DNA of 64,000 nt from an uncultured Prevotellaceae bacterium (lineage in GTDB: Bacteria > Bacteroidota > Bacteroidia > Bacteroidales > Bacteroidaceae). The stretch spans positions 1 to 64,000 of the forward strand of contig OMWI01000052.1 in NCBI GenBank assembly GCA_900314715.1. Reading direction: 5' to 3'. The position numbers and the translations under genes are program-made. Position 1 is the first letter of the stretch. Each line of letters starts with the position of its first letter. Below are positions 9,435-16,687 of the stretch, one piece after another. The notes under the pieces are model-generated. The model had not been told where the DNA came from and ran no database searches. It saw nothing but the letters and a program-made list of their open reading frames with translations.

Positions 9435-10385
9435 ATGAATAAAAAATTTATTTTAATTATTGAAGACAATCCAAAAGACTTCGAGTTCTTAAAAGAACTT
9501 ATAGAAAACTTAGATGAAGAATTTCAAGTTCTGCCGGAAGACTTTGATGAAATGAAGCGTAAAATTCATTCCCGAGAAATTCAGCAATTTGTTTTAAATC
9601 AGATAAAGGACAATTATAAAAGTATTTGTACTGTGATTTGTGACATGGAACTTGGAAGAAACCATCAAGCAGGGAAAAATGTGATTGAACGTATTAGGAA
9701 TTACAAAAATATCTCTCCTAAATATTGGACAGATATGGTTCCAATTATCGCTGTAACCCAATATCCAGATGCATTAGAAAAAATGGTTAATGCAGGTGCT
9801 GATTTTTTTCTAGGGAAGCCTGAAAAAGATGAAGAGAAAGCTCTGTTTATAACTAATTTTAATGCTGCATTGACTTCTCAAGCTAAAAGATTTGAGAAAA
9901 AATTAAAAGTATTAGAAGCTTTACCTTATCCCCAGAACATAGTAGAACCGATAGAGAGATTCAAAAATGAACATAAGAAAGAAACAACAGCCTTCATTAT
10001 GACTAGTTTTTCAGAAAACCATAGGTCTATTATTAAAACTATCAAAGATGTTTTGAGTAGTTATGGAATAACAGGATTAAAGGCTGACGACAAAGTGTTC
10101 ACAAAGTCCTCTTTAGATAATATATACGTATATATGCAAGGATGTGACTTTGGAATTGGTGTACTTACAAACATTGACAAAAATAAACCAGCAAATCAAA
10201 ATGTAGCAATGGAAATTGGATATATGTTTGCTTTAAATAAAAAGGTCATGATATTTAAAGAAAAACAGATGGAAAAACCTTTTAGCGATATAGAAGATGA
10301 TTACTGGTACGAATTCGACTCTTATAATCTTGATACGATTAAACCACAAATAGAGAAATTTCTTATAAATATTGATATGATATAA
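9435..10385 (+). CDS. Response-regulator receiver fused to TIR/deoxyribosyltransferase-like effector
   Basis: 316 residues. Residues 1 to 150 are a receiver domain: acidic pair E10/D11, phospho-acceptor D70 in VICDMELG, T108 and K128 in FLGKP. Residues about 185 to 316 form a Rossmann-like effector (FIMTSFSENH, LKADDK, DFGIGVL) ending in NVAMEIGYM (256 to 264). The conserved Glu (E260) after an NV pair is the catalytic-site pattern of TIR-like and nucleoside 2-deoxyribosyltransferase-like domains that break down NAD or nucleotides. The start is 4 bp after the stop of the giant kinase-like gene, so the two are one unit. Inference: phosphorylation of D70 releases a toxic NAD(H)/nucleotide-degrading activity. 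No DNA-binding domain is present. Detocs is the nearest described principle but has different sensor and buffer proteins. Confidence 0.85.
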   Translation: MNKKFILIIEDNPKDFEFLKELIENLDEEFQVLPEDFDEMKRKIHSREIQQFVLNQIKDNYKSICTVICDMELGRNHQAGKNVIERIRNYKNISPKYWTDMVPIIAVTQYPDALEKMVNAGADFFLGKPEKDEEKALFITNFNAALTSQAKRFEKKLKVLEALPYPQNIVEPIERFKNEHKKETTAFIMTSFSENHRSIIKTIKDVLSSYGITGLKADDKVFTKSSLDNIYVYMQGCDFGIGVLTNIDKNKPANQNVAMEIGYMFALNKKVMIFKEKQMEKPFSDIEDDYWYEFDSYNLDTIKPQIEKFLINIDMI

Positions 10386-10429
10386 TCTCGCCATCAAAAT
10401 AAGAGGGGAAAACAATCTATTTATAGCAA

Positions 10430-10462
10430 ACGGCTACAATTCCATTTCAGGATTGCAGCCGT
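10430..10462. terminator. Hairpin between convergent genes
   Basis: Arms ACGGCTACAAT (10430 to 10440) and ATTGCAGCCGT (10452 to 10462) pair with one mismatch around an 11-nt loop. It lies between the RR-effector stop and the convergent minus-strand gene. There is no clean T tract, so it may serve both directions weakly. Confidence 0.55.
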
Positions 10463-10487
10463 AACTTTAATCCAGAATTTCGGTAAT

Positions 10488-11381
10488 TTATATTTCTAAT
10501 TCCTTTCTTATCCATTTCACCTCATTCAGAATCTTATTCTGTTCAAAAAATTCCAATAAATCAGCTTTAATTAAGATTTTGTCATGGTAGTTATTTTTAA
10601 CAATTTCGTGAAATTTGTTTCTATCAGTCTTCTGATAATCTAATTCATATTTATTTAGAAATAGCATCAGGAAAAGATGAAAAGACATGATTATGTTATA
10701 TTTGGGGTCCATCTTGTCATTTTGGATTACTCTGATGTAATCAAAAACTGGCAAGATTGGTTTAAAATCATTTTCAACTTTGGATATAAACTGGTCATAA
10801 GAAAGCAATTTACCATCGTCTTGTATATAGGATATATATATGCTTAAAGAATTTTTATAAAAATGATGACTACTGTCATCTGGGTTATTAGTTATTAATT
10901 CTCTAATGAGGAGTTTCTCACAGAAAAAATTCTCCATAGTTTTTACATACTTCACATAAACCTGGTCTGATTTGTCTGCTAATGAGAAATCAAAATCATA
11001 AATATCATTTTCCGCTTTACCTATCCAATAGAAAAAACTCAATAAGCGATAAACAAAACTTTTTAGATAATAACTATCATTTGGGTCCTTTATCTCATTA
11101 TTATTTCGATAATGCTACTTCTTATCAATGTTGTCTGAAAAATTCCATAAACGGAAGTTCAAGTCTTCGGCTGCCTTTATTAATGGAGTTTTGCTCTTTG
11201 CAAGACTTTCTTTTATGTGCATTTTCTGATTAAAAGTATACTCTTTTTTTAATTTATAACTTAACATGTATTTCTCCCGAAGCCAATTAAATAATAGTCC
11301 TAGAATATATAAAAAAATGCTCACAGCAGCACTAATTATTGCGGCTTGGACTCCAACACCTAATTTATTAAACCATTCCAT
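10488..11381 (-). pseudogene. Membrane-anchored hypothetical protein split by an in-frame amber codon
   Basis: Two minus-strand open frames (ending at 11115 and at 10488) are in the same frame and are separated only by one TAG at 11115 to 11117. Reading through gives a continuous 296-residue protein starting at ATG 11381 (MEWFNKLG), with amber at codon 89. Residues 9 to 34 form one membrane helix; the rest is a cytosolic helical domain with an aromatic-rich stretch just after the stop (SFVYRLLSFFYW). No other stop interrupts it, and the second half begins with no ATG and no ribosome site. A single nonsense change in a once intact gene is therefore the simplest reading; a sequencing error or readthrough is possible. 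I do not recognise the family. Upstream, an IS982 element is inserted about 60 bp before the start and may have separated the gene from its promoter. Confidence 0.75.
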
Positions 11382-11434
11382 ATTTTCTTTATTTATTGCC
11401 CCATCTTCGCCCAATGCAAAGACTGTAATTCAGT

Positions 11435-11441
11435 TAATATA
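11435..11441. repeat. Left 7-bp target-site duplication of the IS982 element
   Basis: TAATATA here is repeated exactly at 12470 to 12476 on the other side of the element. Confidence 0.85.
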
Positions 11442-12469
11442 ACGTGAGTTCGACGAAATATAACTATTTGAAAATTTGGTGATTAGCGAAAATAGTTGTA
11501 ACTTTATAGTGCAAAAAAAAACAAAGTTTCACAAACAATAATCGCTATGATCACCGAGGACAAAGTTACGGAATTATTTTGTATTGCAGACGATTTCTGC
11601 AAGTTTTTTGACGCCATGATGGAAAAATATACCATAAAGGAGGCTAAAAAGCGCAAATATCACCGTGATACGACGCTGTCGAAGTCGGAAGTGATGCTCA
11701 TCATGATACTCTTCCACGACTCCGGCTACCGCTGCCTGAAGCACTTCTACCTGGAATCCGTCTGCAAGCACATGCGCCATCTGTTCCCTCGTGTTGTCTC
11801 ATACAACCGGTTTGTGGAGCTGGAGCGCGATGTGGCCGTTCCGTTGGCTCTGTTCGTCAAGAAGGTGCTGCTTGGCAAGTGTACGGGCGTGAGTTTCGTT
11901 GACAGCACGCCGCTCCGGGTGTGCAGGAACCAGAGAATCCACCTGCACAAGGTCTTCAGGGGAATCGCCCAAAGGGGCAAGTGTTCCATGGGCTGGTTCT
12001 TCGGGTTTAAGCTGCACCTTATCTGCAACGAGAAGGGCGAGCTGCTCAACTTCGTGATAACGCCGGGTGATGTGGATGACAGGAAGCCTCTCGAATACAA
12101 GGCTTTCGTGGAGTTCATCTACGGGAAGCTCGTCGCGGACAAGGGATATATCGGCAAGAACATCTTTGAAAGGCTTTTCGTCGACGGCATACAGCTCATC
12201 ACGAAGCTGAGGAACAACATGAAAGGCGCACTGATGAGCGTCTCTGACAAACTGCTGCTCAGAAAGAGGGCCATCATAGAGACCATCAATGACGAGTTGA
12301 AGAACATCGCACAGGTCGAGCACTTAAGGCACAGATGCTTTGACAACTTCGTCGTTAACATGCTGGGGGCATTGGCTGCATACTGTTGTTTTCCGAAAAA
12401 ACCGTGTATCAATGTTCAAAGAACATTAGACACATAGCTTGCATTATTCTGAATTCGTCGAACTCACGT
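11442..12469 (+). mobile_element. Complete IS982-family insertion sequence
   Basis: A 1028-bp element with perfect 16-bp terminal inverted repeats ACGTGAGTTCGACGAA (11442 to 11457, and reverse at 12454 to 12469). It is flanked by 7-bp direct repeats TAATATA (11435 to 11441 and 12470 to 12476), the expected size of target duplication for IS982. It has one intact transposase gene. Its base composition is more GC-rich than the surrounding AT-rich DNA, so it arrived separately and probably recently. Confidence 0.92.
11547..12437 (+). CDS. IS982 family transposase
   Basis: 296 residues, full length for the family. The DDE catalytic triad is visible: D119 in SFVDSTPL, D198 in VADKGYIG and E245 in RAIIETIND, with the family motif GWFFGFKLHL between. 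It catalyses cut-and-paste transposition of the surrounding 1028-bp element. The frame is intact, so the element is probably active. ATG at 11547. Confidence 0.95.
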   Translation: MITEDKVTELFCIADDFCKFFDAMMEKYTIKEAKKRKYHRDTTLSKSEVMLIMILFHDSGYRCLKHFYLESVCKHMRHLFPRVVSYNRFVELERDVAVPLALFVKKVLLGKCTGVSFVDSTPLRVCRNQRIHLHKVFRGIAQRGKCSMGWFFGFKLHLICNEKGELLNFVITPGDVDDRKPLEYKAFVEFIYGKLVADKGYIGKNIFERLFVDGIQLITKLRNNMKGALMSVSDKLLLRKRAIIETINDELKNIAQVEHLRHRCFDNFVVNMLGALAAYCCFPKKPCINVQRTLDT

Positions 12470-12476
12470 TAATATA
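12470..12476. repeat. Right 7-bp target-site duplication of the IS982 element
   Basis: TAATATA, identical to 11435 to 11441. The 170 bp that follow, up to 12650, hold no gene I can support. Confidence 0.85.
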
Positions 12477-12650
12477 GAGTTCTTTGTTTGTACAAACCAA
12501 TCAAAGATTTTACGAGAAAATTTAAGTGAAAAGAAGCGAGTATAGCCGTCGAACTCGGAACTGAAAAACCACATTATCAGATATTCCGGCAATAACTGTT
12601 TGCGGTTTTTTCAAAATGCTCACACCTAATATTGTAGAAACCTTCTCATC

Positions 12651-12917
12651 TCAGCTCCTTACATTCACTTCCCTGATATAATCGTCAAGCCGTCTATATT
12701 CCATTGTCTTATTCCTATTTTTTATATCTTGAACTAACAGCTTACTAATTTCATATATCCACGAGTAACCTGATTGATTGTAAACTTTTTTAAGTACTCT
12801 TGCTTTACCAGATTGGCTAAGTCTTTTCTTTCCGTCATGGAAGATACGGAGAAAGTTCCTGTACGCTTTTACCATAAGAATGTTATCTGGTACTTCTGTC
12901 ATCCGTTGCAAGATCAT
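12651..12917 (-). CDS. Small hypothetical protein (88 aa)
   Basis: A basic, helical 88-residue product with many Lys and Arg and no membrane segment or signal. Family not recognised. Its ATG overlaps the TGA of a 14-codon open frame (ATGA at 12914 to 12917) that itself follows a good promoter, so it is probably translated by coupling. It lies downstream of the integrase on the same strand, where small accessory genes of integrative elements are common. It could be the displaced remainder of a rearranged gene. Confidence 0.45.
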   Translation of the reverse strand: MILQRMTEVPDNILMVKAYRNFLRIFHDGKKRLSQSGKARVLKKVYNQSGYSWIYEISKLLVQDIKNRNKTMEYRRLDDYIREVNVRS

Positions 12918-12958
12918 GGCTTATTGACTATTCTCAGTCTGTTGATATCTTTTTTCAT
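12914..12958 (-). other. 14-codon open frame resembling the start of an XRE-type regulator
   Basis: ATG at 12958 encodes MKKDINRLRIVNKP then TGA. The first 11 residues resemble, from memory, the N-terminus of small Bacteroidota XRE-family repressors (MKKDINRLRVVLAEK...). It stands just behind a consensus promoter. It may be a gene truncated after its first codons or a leader peptide for the 88-residue gene it overlaps. Confidence 0.35.
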
Positions 12959-12981
12959 GGTATTAAATATCGTGTTTGGTG

Positions 12982-13011
12982 CAAATTTAGTGATTTCTCC
13001 TTTAACAACAA
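12982..13011 (-). promoter_or_regulatory. Promoter for the short frame and 88-aa gene
   Basis: Minus strand TTG (13011 to 13009), 19-bp spacer, TAAATTTG (12989 to 12982). The ATG at 12958 follows 23 bp after the -7 element. Confidence 0.6.
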
Positions 13012-13090
13012 AGATTTTTTGTGGATATTTTGGCTGTCTATCTTTTCTTCGATTTTCTGTTGTTGACAGTTGAAATCGCTTAGAGTTTTT

Positions 13091-14572
13091 CTACTTGTCA
13101 ACCTGTTTTTTCGCCTCCATTGCAGCCTTAATCTTGTCACCTACTCTTTGGGCCTGCTCCGATATACCTATGCGGATATAGCCCTCAAAGTTCTTCTGCG
13201 ACTCATGGCCTGTTATGCTGCGCAGTTCAAGATCTGACAGCACGCCTAATTTGTATAGGTTAGTGGTTCCACTCCTTCGAGCAGTATGAGAGCAAATCAA
13301 CTCATACTTTGCGCGTACTACCTCGCCATGCTTGTTCCTTTCCCAAAGAGGGGAACCGTTTCGAATCTTAGCCAGTTTGTCCAGTTTGTAAAACCATTTG
13401 CGTTCGTTTTCTGTGAACTTTAAGCCTTTGTTTTTCTTATTCAACAGCTTTTCATAGGTCTTTTCTGCCCGCTTTTCTGCAGTTGTCAATACCGTTACGT
13501 ATTTTTCACTTAAAGACGGTACCGTTTTTGCCAATTCAGCACCTACGGCTTTAATCTTCAAATTCATTTTCTGAACATCCATGTTTGGAAAATCATAGTG
13601 ATACTTATCGCATAGTTCATAGACACGGTCATCGAAGATAGGAACTTCTACCTTTTTCCCGGTTTTCTTCTGTGTCAACGTAATCAGTCCACTTTTGTTG
13701 TAGGTAATGAAATTCTCTTCCCGTAACTTACAGTAGTCACTATAACGCTGGCAACTAAAGTATCCAAGGAGAAAGATGTCGCGTACTATTTCATTTTCAC
13801 CAGAGAGTTGCATGGCATACATGGCATCAATCTCTTCATCTGTCAGGTATATCTCGGCACGTTTTTCTATCTCTTTCACAGCTCTGTCTTTCCAAACCCT
13901 CAGGGAAACGGCATTCTTATTATACCCCTCCATAGCTGCAAGATTACATAGTTTGCGAAAACAAGAAACCTTTTTGTTGATGGTATTCGGCATATATCCA
14001 TGTTTCATGAGATAGAGGGTGAACTTGTCTGCAAATGGTTTGTCAATGTCATCAAATGGAATGTCCTTCTTGCAATAGCCACGTAAGTTCTCTCCAAAAG
14101 CTTTCCACACGACAACTGTGCCAGGGGAATAATCTGAGTTATTTCCATGACGAATGGATCCATCGGAAATTCCTGCAAAGAAGTAATCATAGAACCCCAA
14201 TACTGTTGACCTTGTCTTCGCAGTGACAACCTTTGCCGTTTGCTGGATTTCCTCTACCGTGCCATTTACGACATTTGATACGGCTTGTTCAATTAGGAAT
14301 TTATCCTCCTTGGATTGCACTTTGTTTTCAGCATAAAGTGCATCGATGGCTTTCATTACTTCTACTTGAAGACCATGGACCCGTATACCTTCTTCTGTTC
14401 TTTCATACCGTTGCATGGCCGACAGACTCTTCAGAGCCTTCGTCCATTCTTTAACGTCAACCATAATACCCGTACTTACACAAAAAAGAATTCCCATACG
14501 TCGAGTCCTGACATAAAGAGGAGCTTTACCTTCAGTTTTGTTCGTTCTCAAAAAGAATTGCGACATAATCAT
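13091..14572 (-). CDS. Tyrosine-type site-specific recombinase (integrase)
   Basis: 493 residues from ATG 14572 (MIMSQFFLRTNKTEGK; ATG 14566 is also possible). A farther TTG at 14593 lies inside the -7 promoter element and is excluded. The N-terminal arm-binding segment is followed by a SAM-like core-binding domain (about 125 to 225). The catalytic domain shows Arg in CQRYSD, Lys in QKKTGKK, the HTARR box, GHES and the nucleophile Tyr in FEGYIRI. Such enzymes integrate and excise conjugative or mobilizable elements of Bacteroidales by DNA strand exchange. It probably mobilises the island to its left; repeats upstream may be its binding sites. The catalytic domain carries a longer insert than usual (about residues 335 to 400). 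Confidence 0.93.
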   Translation of the reverse strand: MIMSQFFLRTNKTEGKAPLYVRTRRMGILFCVSTGIMVDVKEWTKALKSLSAMQRYERTEEGIRVHGLQVEVMKAIDALYAENKVQSKEDKFLIEQAVSNVVNGTVEEIQQTAKVVTAKTRSTVLGFYDYFFAGISDGSIRHGNNSDYSPGTVVVWKAFGENLRGYCKKDIPFDDIDKPFADKFTLYLMKHGYMPNTINKKVSCFRKLCNLAAMEGYNKNAVSLRVWKDRAVKEIEKRAEIYLTDEEIDAMYAMQLSGENEIVRDIFLLGYFSCQRYSDYCKLREENFITYNKSGLITLTQKKTGKKVEVPIFDDRVYELCDKYHYDFPNMDVQKMNLKIKAVGAELAKTVPSLSEKYVTVLTTAEKRAEKTYEKLLNKKNKGLKFTENERKWFYKLDKLAKIRNGSPLWERNKHGEVVRAKYELICSHTARRSGTTNLYKLGVLSDLELRSITGHESQKNFEGYIRIGISEQAQRVGDKIKAAMEAKKQVDK

Positions 14573-14590
14573 GTTTTTTTTTGGATGGTG

Positions 14591-14598
14591 CAAAGATA
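14591..14598 (-). promoter_or_regulatory. -7 element of the integrase promoter
   Basis: TATCTTTG on the minus strand, 18 bp before ATG 14572. Its position rules out the more distal TTG start. Confidence 0.6.
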
Positions 14599-14617
14599 TA
14601 TTTTTTCCCTAAAAGTT

Positions 14618-14639
14618 GTAGCCAATTTGTAGCCAATTT
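14618..14639. repeat. Tandem GTAGCCAATTT repeats, possible recombinase binding sites
   Basis: Two head-to-tail copies of the 11-mer GTAGCCAATTT; the core GTAGCCAA recurs at 14837 to 14844 in the same orientation. Short direct repeats beside an integrase gene are typical of arm-type or att sites. The role is inferred. Confidence 0.4.
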
Positions 14640-14784
14640 TTGATAGTTAGTGAAATTTTAACTTTTGAAAACATTTTCAAATACTCTCTTAAATAATTGA
14701 TTATCAATTTCTTATGGTTTCTATTGGTTTCAGTTGATTTCATCTTCTTGAATCCAAGCCCATCCTGAAGCGCATTTAAAAGAG

Positions 14785-14820
14785 TCCTGTAAATCAATGA
14801 TTTACGGGATTTTTCTTTTT
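14785..14820 (+). terminator. Strong rho-independent-type terminator
   Basis: A 12-bp stem (TCCTGTAAATCA / TGATTTACGGGA, one G-T pair, single-base loop) is followed by TTTTTCTTTTT. No plus-strand gene ends here in the window, so it may be the tail of the gene into whose 3' end the island integrated, or a palindromic recombination site. Confidence 0.5.
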
Positions 14821-14980
14821 GTCATATTTCAAATTTGTAGCCAAAATCACTACTCACACATTTCCGCGATTTCCTATTCTATTATAATGACATCTCATTT
14901 GAGTGCTGTAAACGATATGTTTAGCGGTGAAAAAGATATGGTTTACAATTCGCAAATACATGACTTTTGTGGTTTTTCGC

Positions 14981-15240
14981 AAGACCTCCCGTTTTTTTAG
15001 GTTAATTCTTTTTGTATCAGCGATTTAATATTTTCAAGACCTCCCCTAAGATCTCCCGTTTAGTGCATTTGAAATGACTGAGCAATCGACAGACTAATCG
15101 AAAACCAAGGCAGCATGACGGGAGGTGTTAGGTGAGGTCTATGGGAGGTCTTAGGTGAGGTCTTAGGTGAGGACTTTCATGGTCTCTTGTTTTACAATCC
15201 ATTCATACTCAGTAATTTAGGAAAAACGACGGGAGGTCTT
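14981..15240. repeat. Cluster of AAGACCTCCC / GGGAGGTCTT repeats in a gene-free stretch
   Basis: Between 14821 and 15304 no gene is seen. The stretch holds about seven copies of an AAGACCTCCC-like 10-mer: forward at 14981, 15036 and, degenerate, about 15049; reverse at about 15117, 15142, 15155 to 15172 (reading GGTGAGGTCTTAGGTGAGG) and 15230. The outer copies form a perfect inverted pair (AAGACCTCCCGT at 14981, ACGGGAGGTCTT at 15229). This could be a repeat-mediated regulatory or recombination region; function unknown. Confidence 0.6.
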
Positions 15241-15304
15241 GGCAAAAAACATTGCAATTCACATAATAATTCACAATTTACAATACTCAATCTTCAATTA
15301 TTCC

Positions 15305-16687
15305 TCAGAATTTACTGATTTCTGCCATAAAAGAAGGGCGCCTGCTATAGGTCTCACGGAAGAATTCTGCCAACTGATGTGCCGATTCCTTTCCTCCTGT
15401 TATTTTCTGCATTGCATTCATTGACTGCCGAATAAGGGTGTAGTGTTTGGCTCCCATGTTACGAGAAGCATAGTCTTTGAGCATAGTGACATATTCTGTC
15501 AGGATTTCGGGCGCATGTTCTTTGTTTACCTTTTGGGCATAGTTGTCGTACAATCCCAATGTGTGATGGTCTTCTCTCATCAAGATACGGAACAGCCGTT
15601 CGCCATCATGCTCAGCCACGTATATGTCTGCCTCTATGCTTTCGTAGAGCCATGCGTTCATATTTGTCTGGGTCAGTAGTTCTTGAAGGAAATCAGACCA
15701 CTCTTCTTTGGGAACAAGTTTTTTCAGACGATTATAATTCTTCATAGAACCTCTCTCGCTGATGAACAATTCGCGGCAGACATTCTGCTGATTCTGTCGG
15801 TCACCCATTTTGTCGTAGATGTCGTACTCTATTTCAAGCCAAACGGTTCTTCTACCTGAATCCGATTTGTTCCCGTCTTCTGCCAGGGAAAGTGCGGCTT
15901 TCAGTTCACCAGCATCTATCAACCTTTGAATTTCATCCTTCCTGATACCTGGCAGATACAGATATTTTTTGATAGTTTCATTAGCATCTTGAAGACGGTT
16001 CATTTTTACCAGTAGTTCAGCCTTCTTCCTGACATATTCTTCCAATTCGCTTTCTCGTGTCGTTTCGCGCATCATTTCGTCAATCATATTAAGTATGGTC
16101 TCGTTTGATTGAGATGCTGCCAAAGCCTCACGCAACAATTTGTTGATGTCTATATAATCATACTGATGAAGATTGGACTTCACCGTCATTCTAAGCAACG
16201 AAATAGTCCTGTCTTTGTCTGACTGGAGAATATTCTTGTCAGCCAATGCGTCGACCATCAGCTTACCATAGTCCTCGAATAGTTCACTAATGGCATATTC
16301 ATCCATCTCGTCTACATAGTTCAGGTCTTCTTCTCTGCCCAACTCAAACATACGCGTGGCAATTTGGAGAGCAGCCTGAGCATTACCCATTTCCAATAAA
16401 CGACGTGCATCCTTCAATACCTCAGAGCCTACTTTAACCACGTTTTTCCAATCTGTCACGTCATACCTGTGCCATCTGTCACCGACGTTCATTGTATCCA
16501 TGAAAGCATACTCTAATCGAGATAAGGAATCTGATGCGCCTTTCTTCTTGTTTAGATATTTCTTCACAAGGAAGCGTGTCATATCTTCTCCAAACTGCTG
16601 ATGGGTTTTGGCGTAATTGCCAACGAAAGACTTTAAATCTTCCATTGAAGCCAGTTCCAATAACTTGTCAAGTTCACTTTTTTCCAT
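15305..16687 (-). CDS. Helical-repeat hypothetical protein (460 aa)
   Basis: 460 residues, almost entirely helical and charged, without signal peptide or membrane segment. TPR-like helix pairs run from about residue 90 to 440. The C-terminus (AEFFRETYSRRPSFMAEISKF) resembles the end of the SWIM-zinc-finger-associated or DUF6880-type helical proteins, but the SWIM finger itself is absent. The start overlaps the end of the upstream gene by 14 bp, so the pair is one operon. No enzyme motif is seen; a scaffold or protein-interaction role is inferred. Confidence 0.75.
   Translation of the reverse strand: MEKSELDKLLELASMEDLKSFVGNYAKTHQQFGEDMTRFLVKKYLNKKKGASDSLSRLEYAFMDTMNVGDRWHRYDVTDWKNVVKVGSEVLKDARRLLEMGNAQAALQIATRMFELGREEDLNYVDEMDEYAISELFEDYGKLMVDALADKNILQSDKDRTISLLRMTVKSNLHQYDYIDINKLLREALAASQSNETILNMIDEMMRETTRESELEEYVRKKAELLVKMNRLQDANETIKKYLYLPGIRKDEIQRLIDAGELKAALSLAEDGNKSDSGRRTVWLEIEYDIYDKMGDRQNQQNVCRELFISERGSMKNYNRLKKLVPKEEWSDFLQELLTQTNMNAWLYESIEADIYVAEHDGERLFRILMREDHHTLGLYDNYAQKVNKEHAPEILTEYVTMLKDYASRNMGAKHYTLIRQSMNAMQKITGGKESAHQLAEFFRETYSRRPSFMAEISKF

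Noticed and set aside
3026..10385. Classification of the giant gene pair as Detocs
   Set aside because: Detocs has a TPR-type sensor kinase, a separate buffer protein and a response-regulator effector; the PRTase-like modules, double GHKL and absence of a buffer gene do not fit.
11574..12412. Long minus-strand frames across the IS982 transposase
   Set aside because: They are antisense shadows of an intact transposase with a full DDE triad and add no recognisable domain.
14609..14797. 62-codon minus-strand frame upstream of the integrase
   Set aside because: It contains the GTAGCCAA repeats and the integrase promoter region, starts within the palindrome, and has no supporting features.
14785..14809. 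tRNA 3' end as integration site
   Set aside because: The palindrome and its flanks show no T-arm consensus or CCA-adjacent acceptor stem; no tRNA gene can be folded here by eye.
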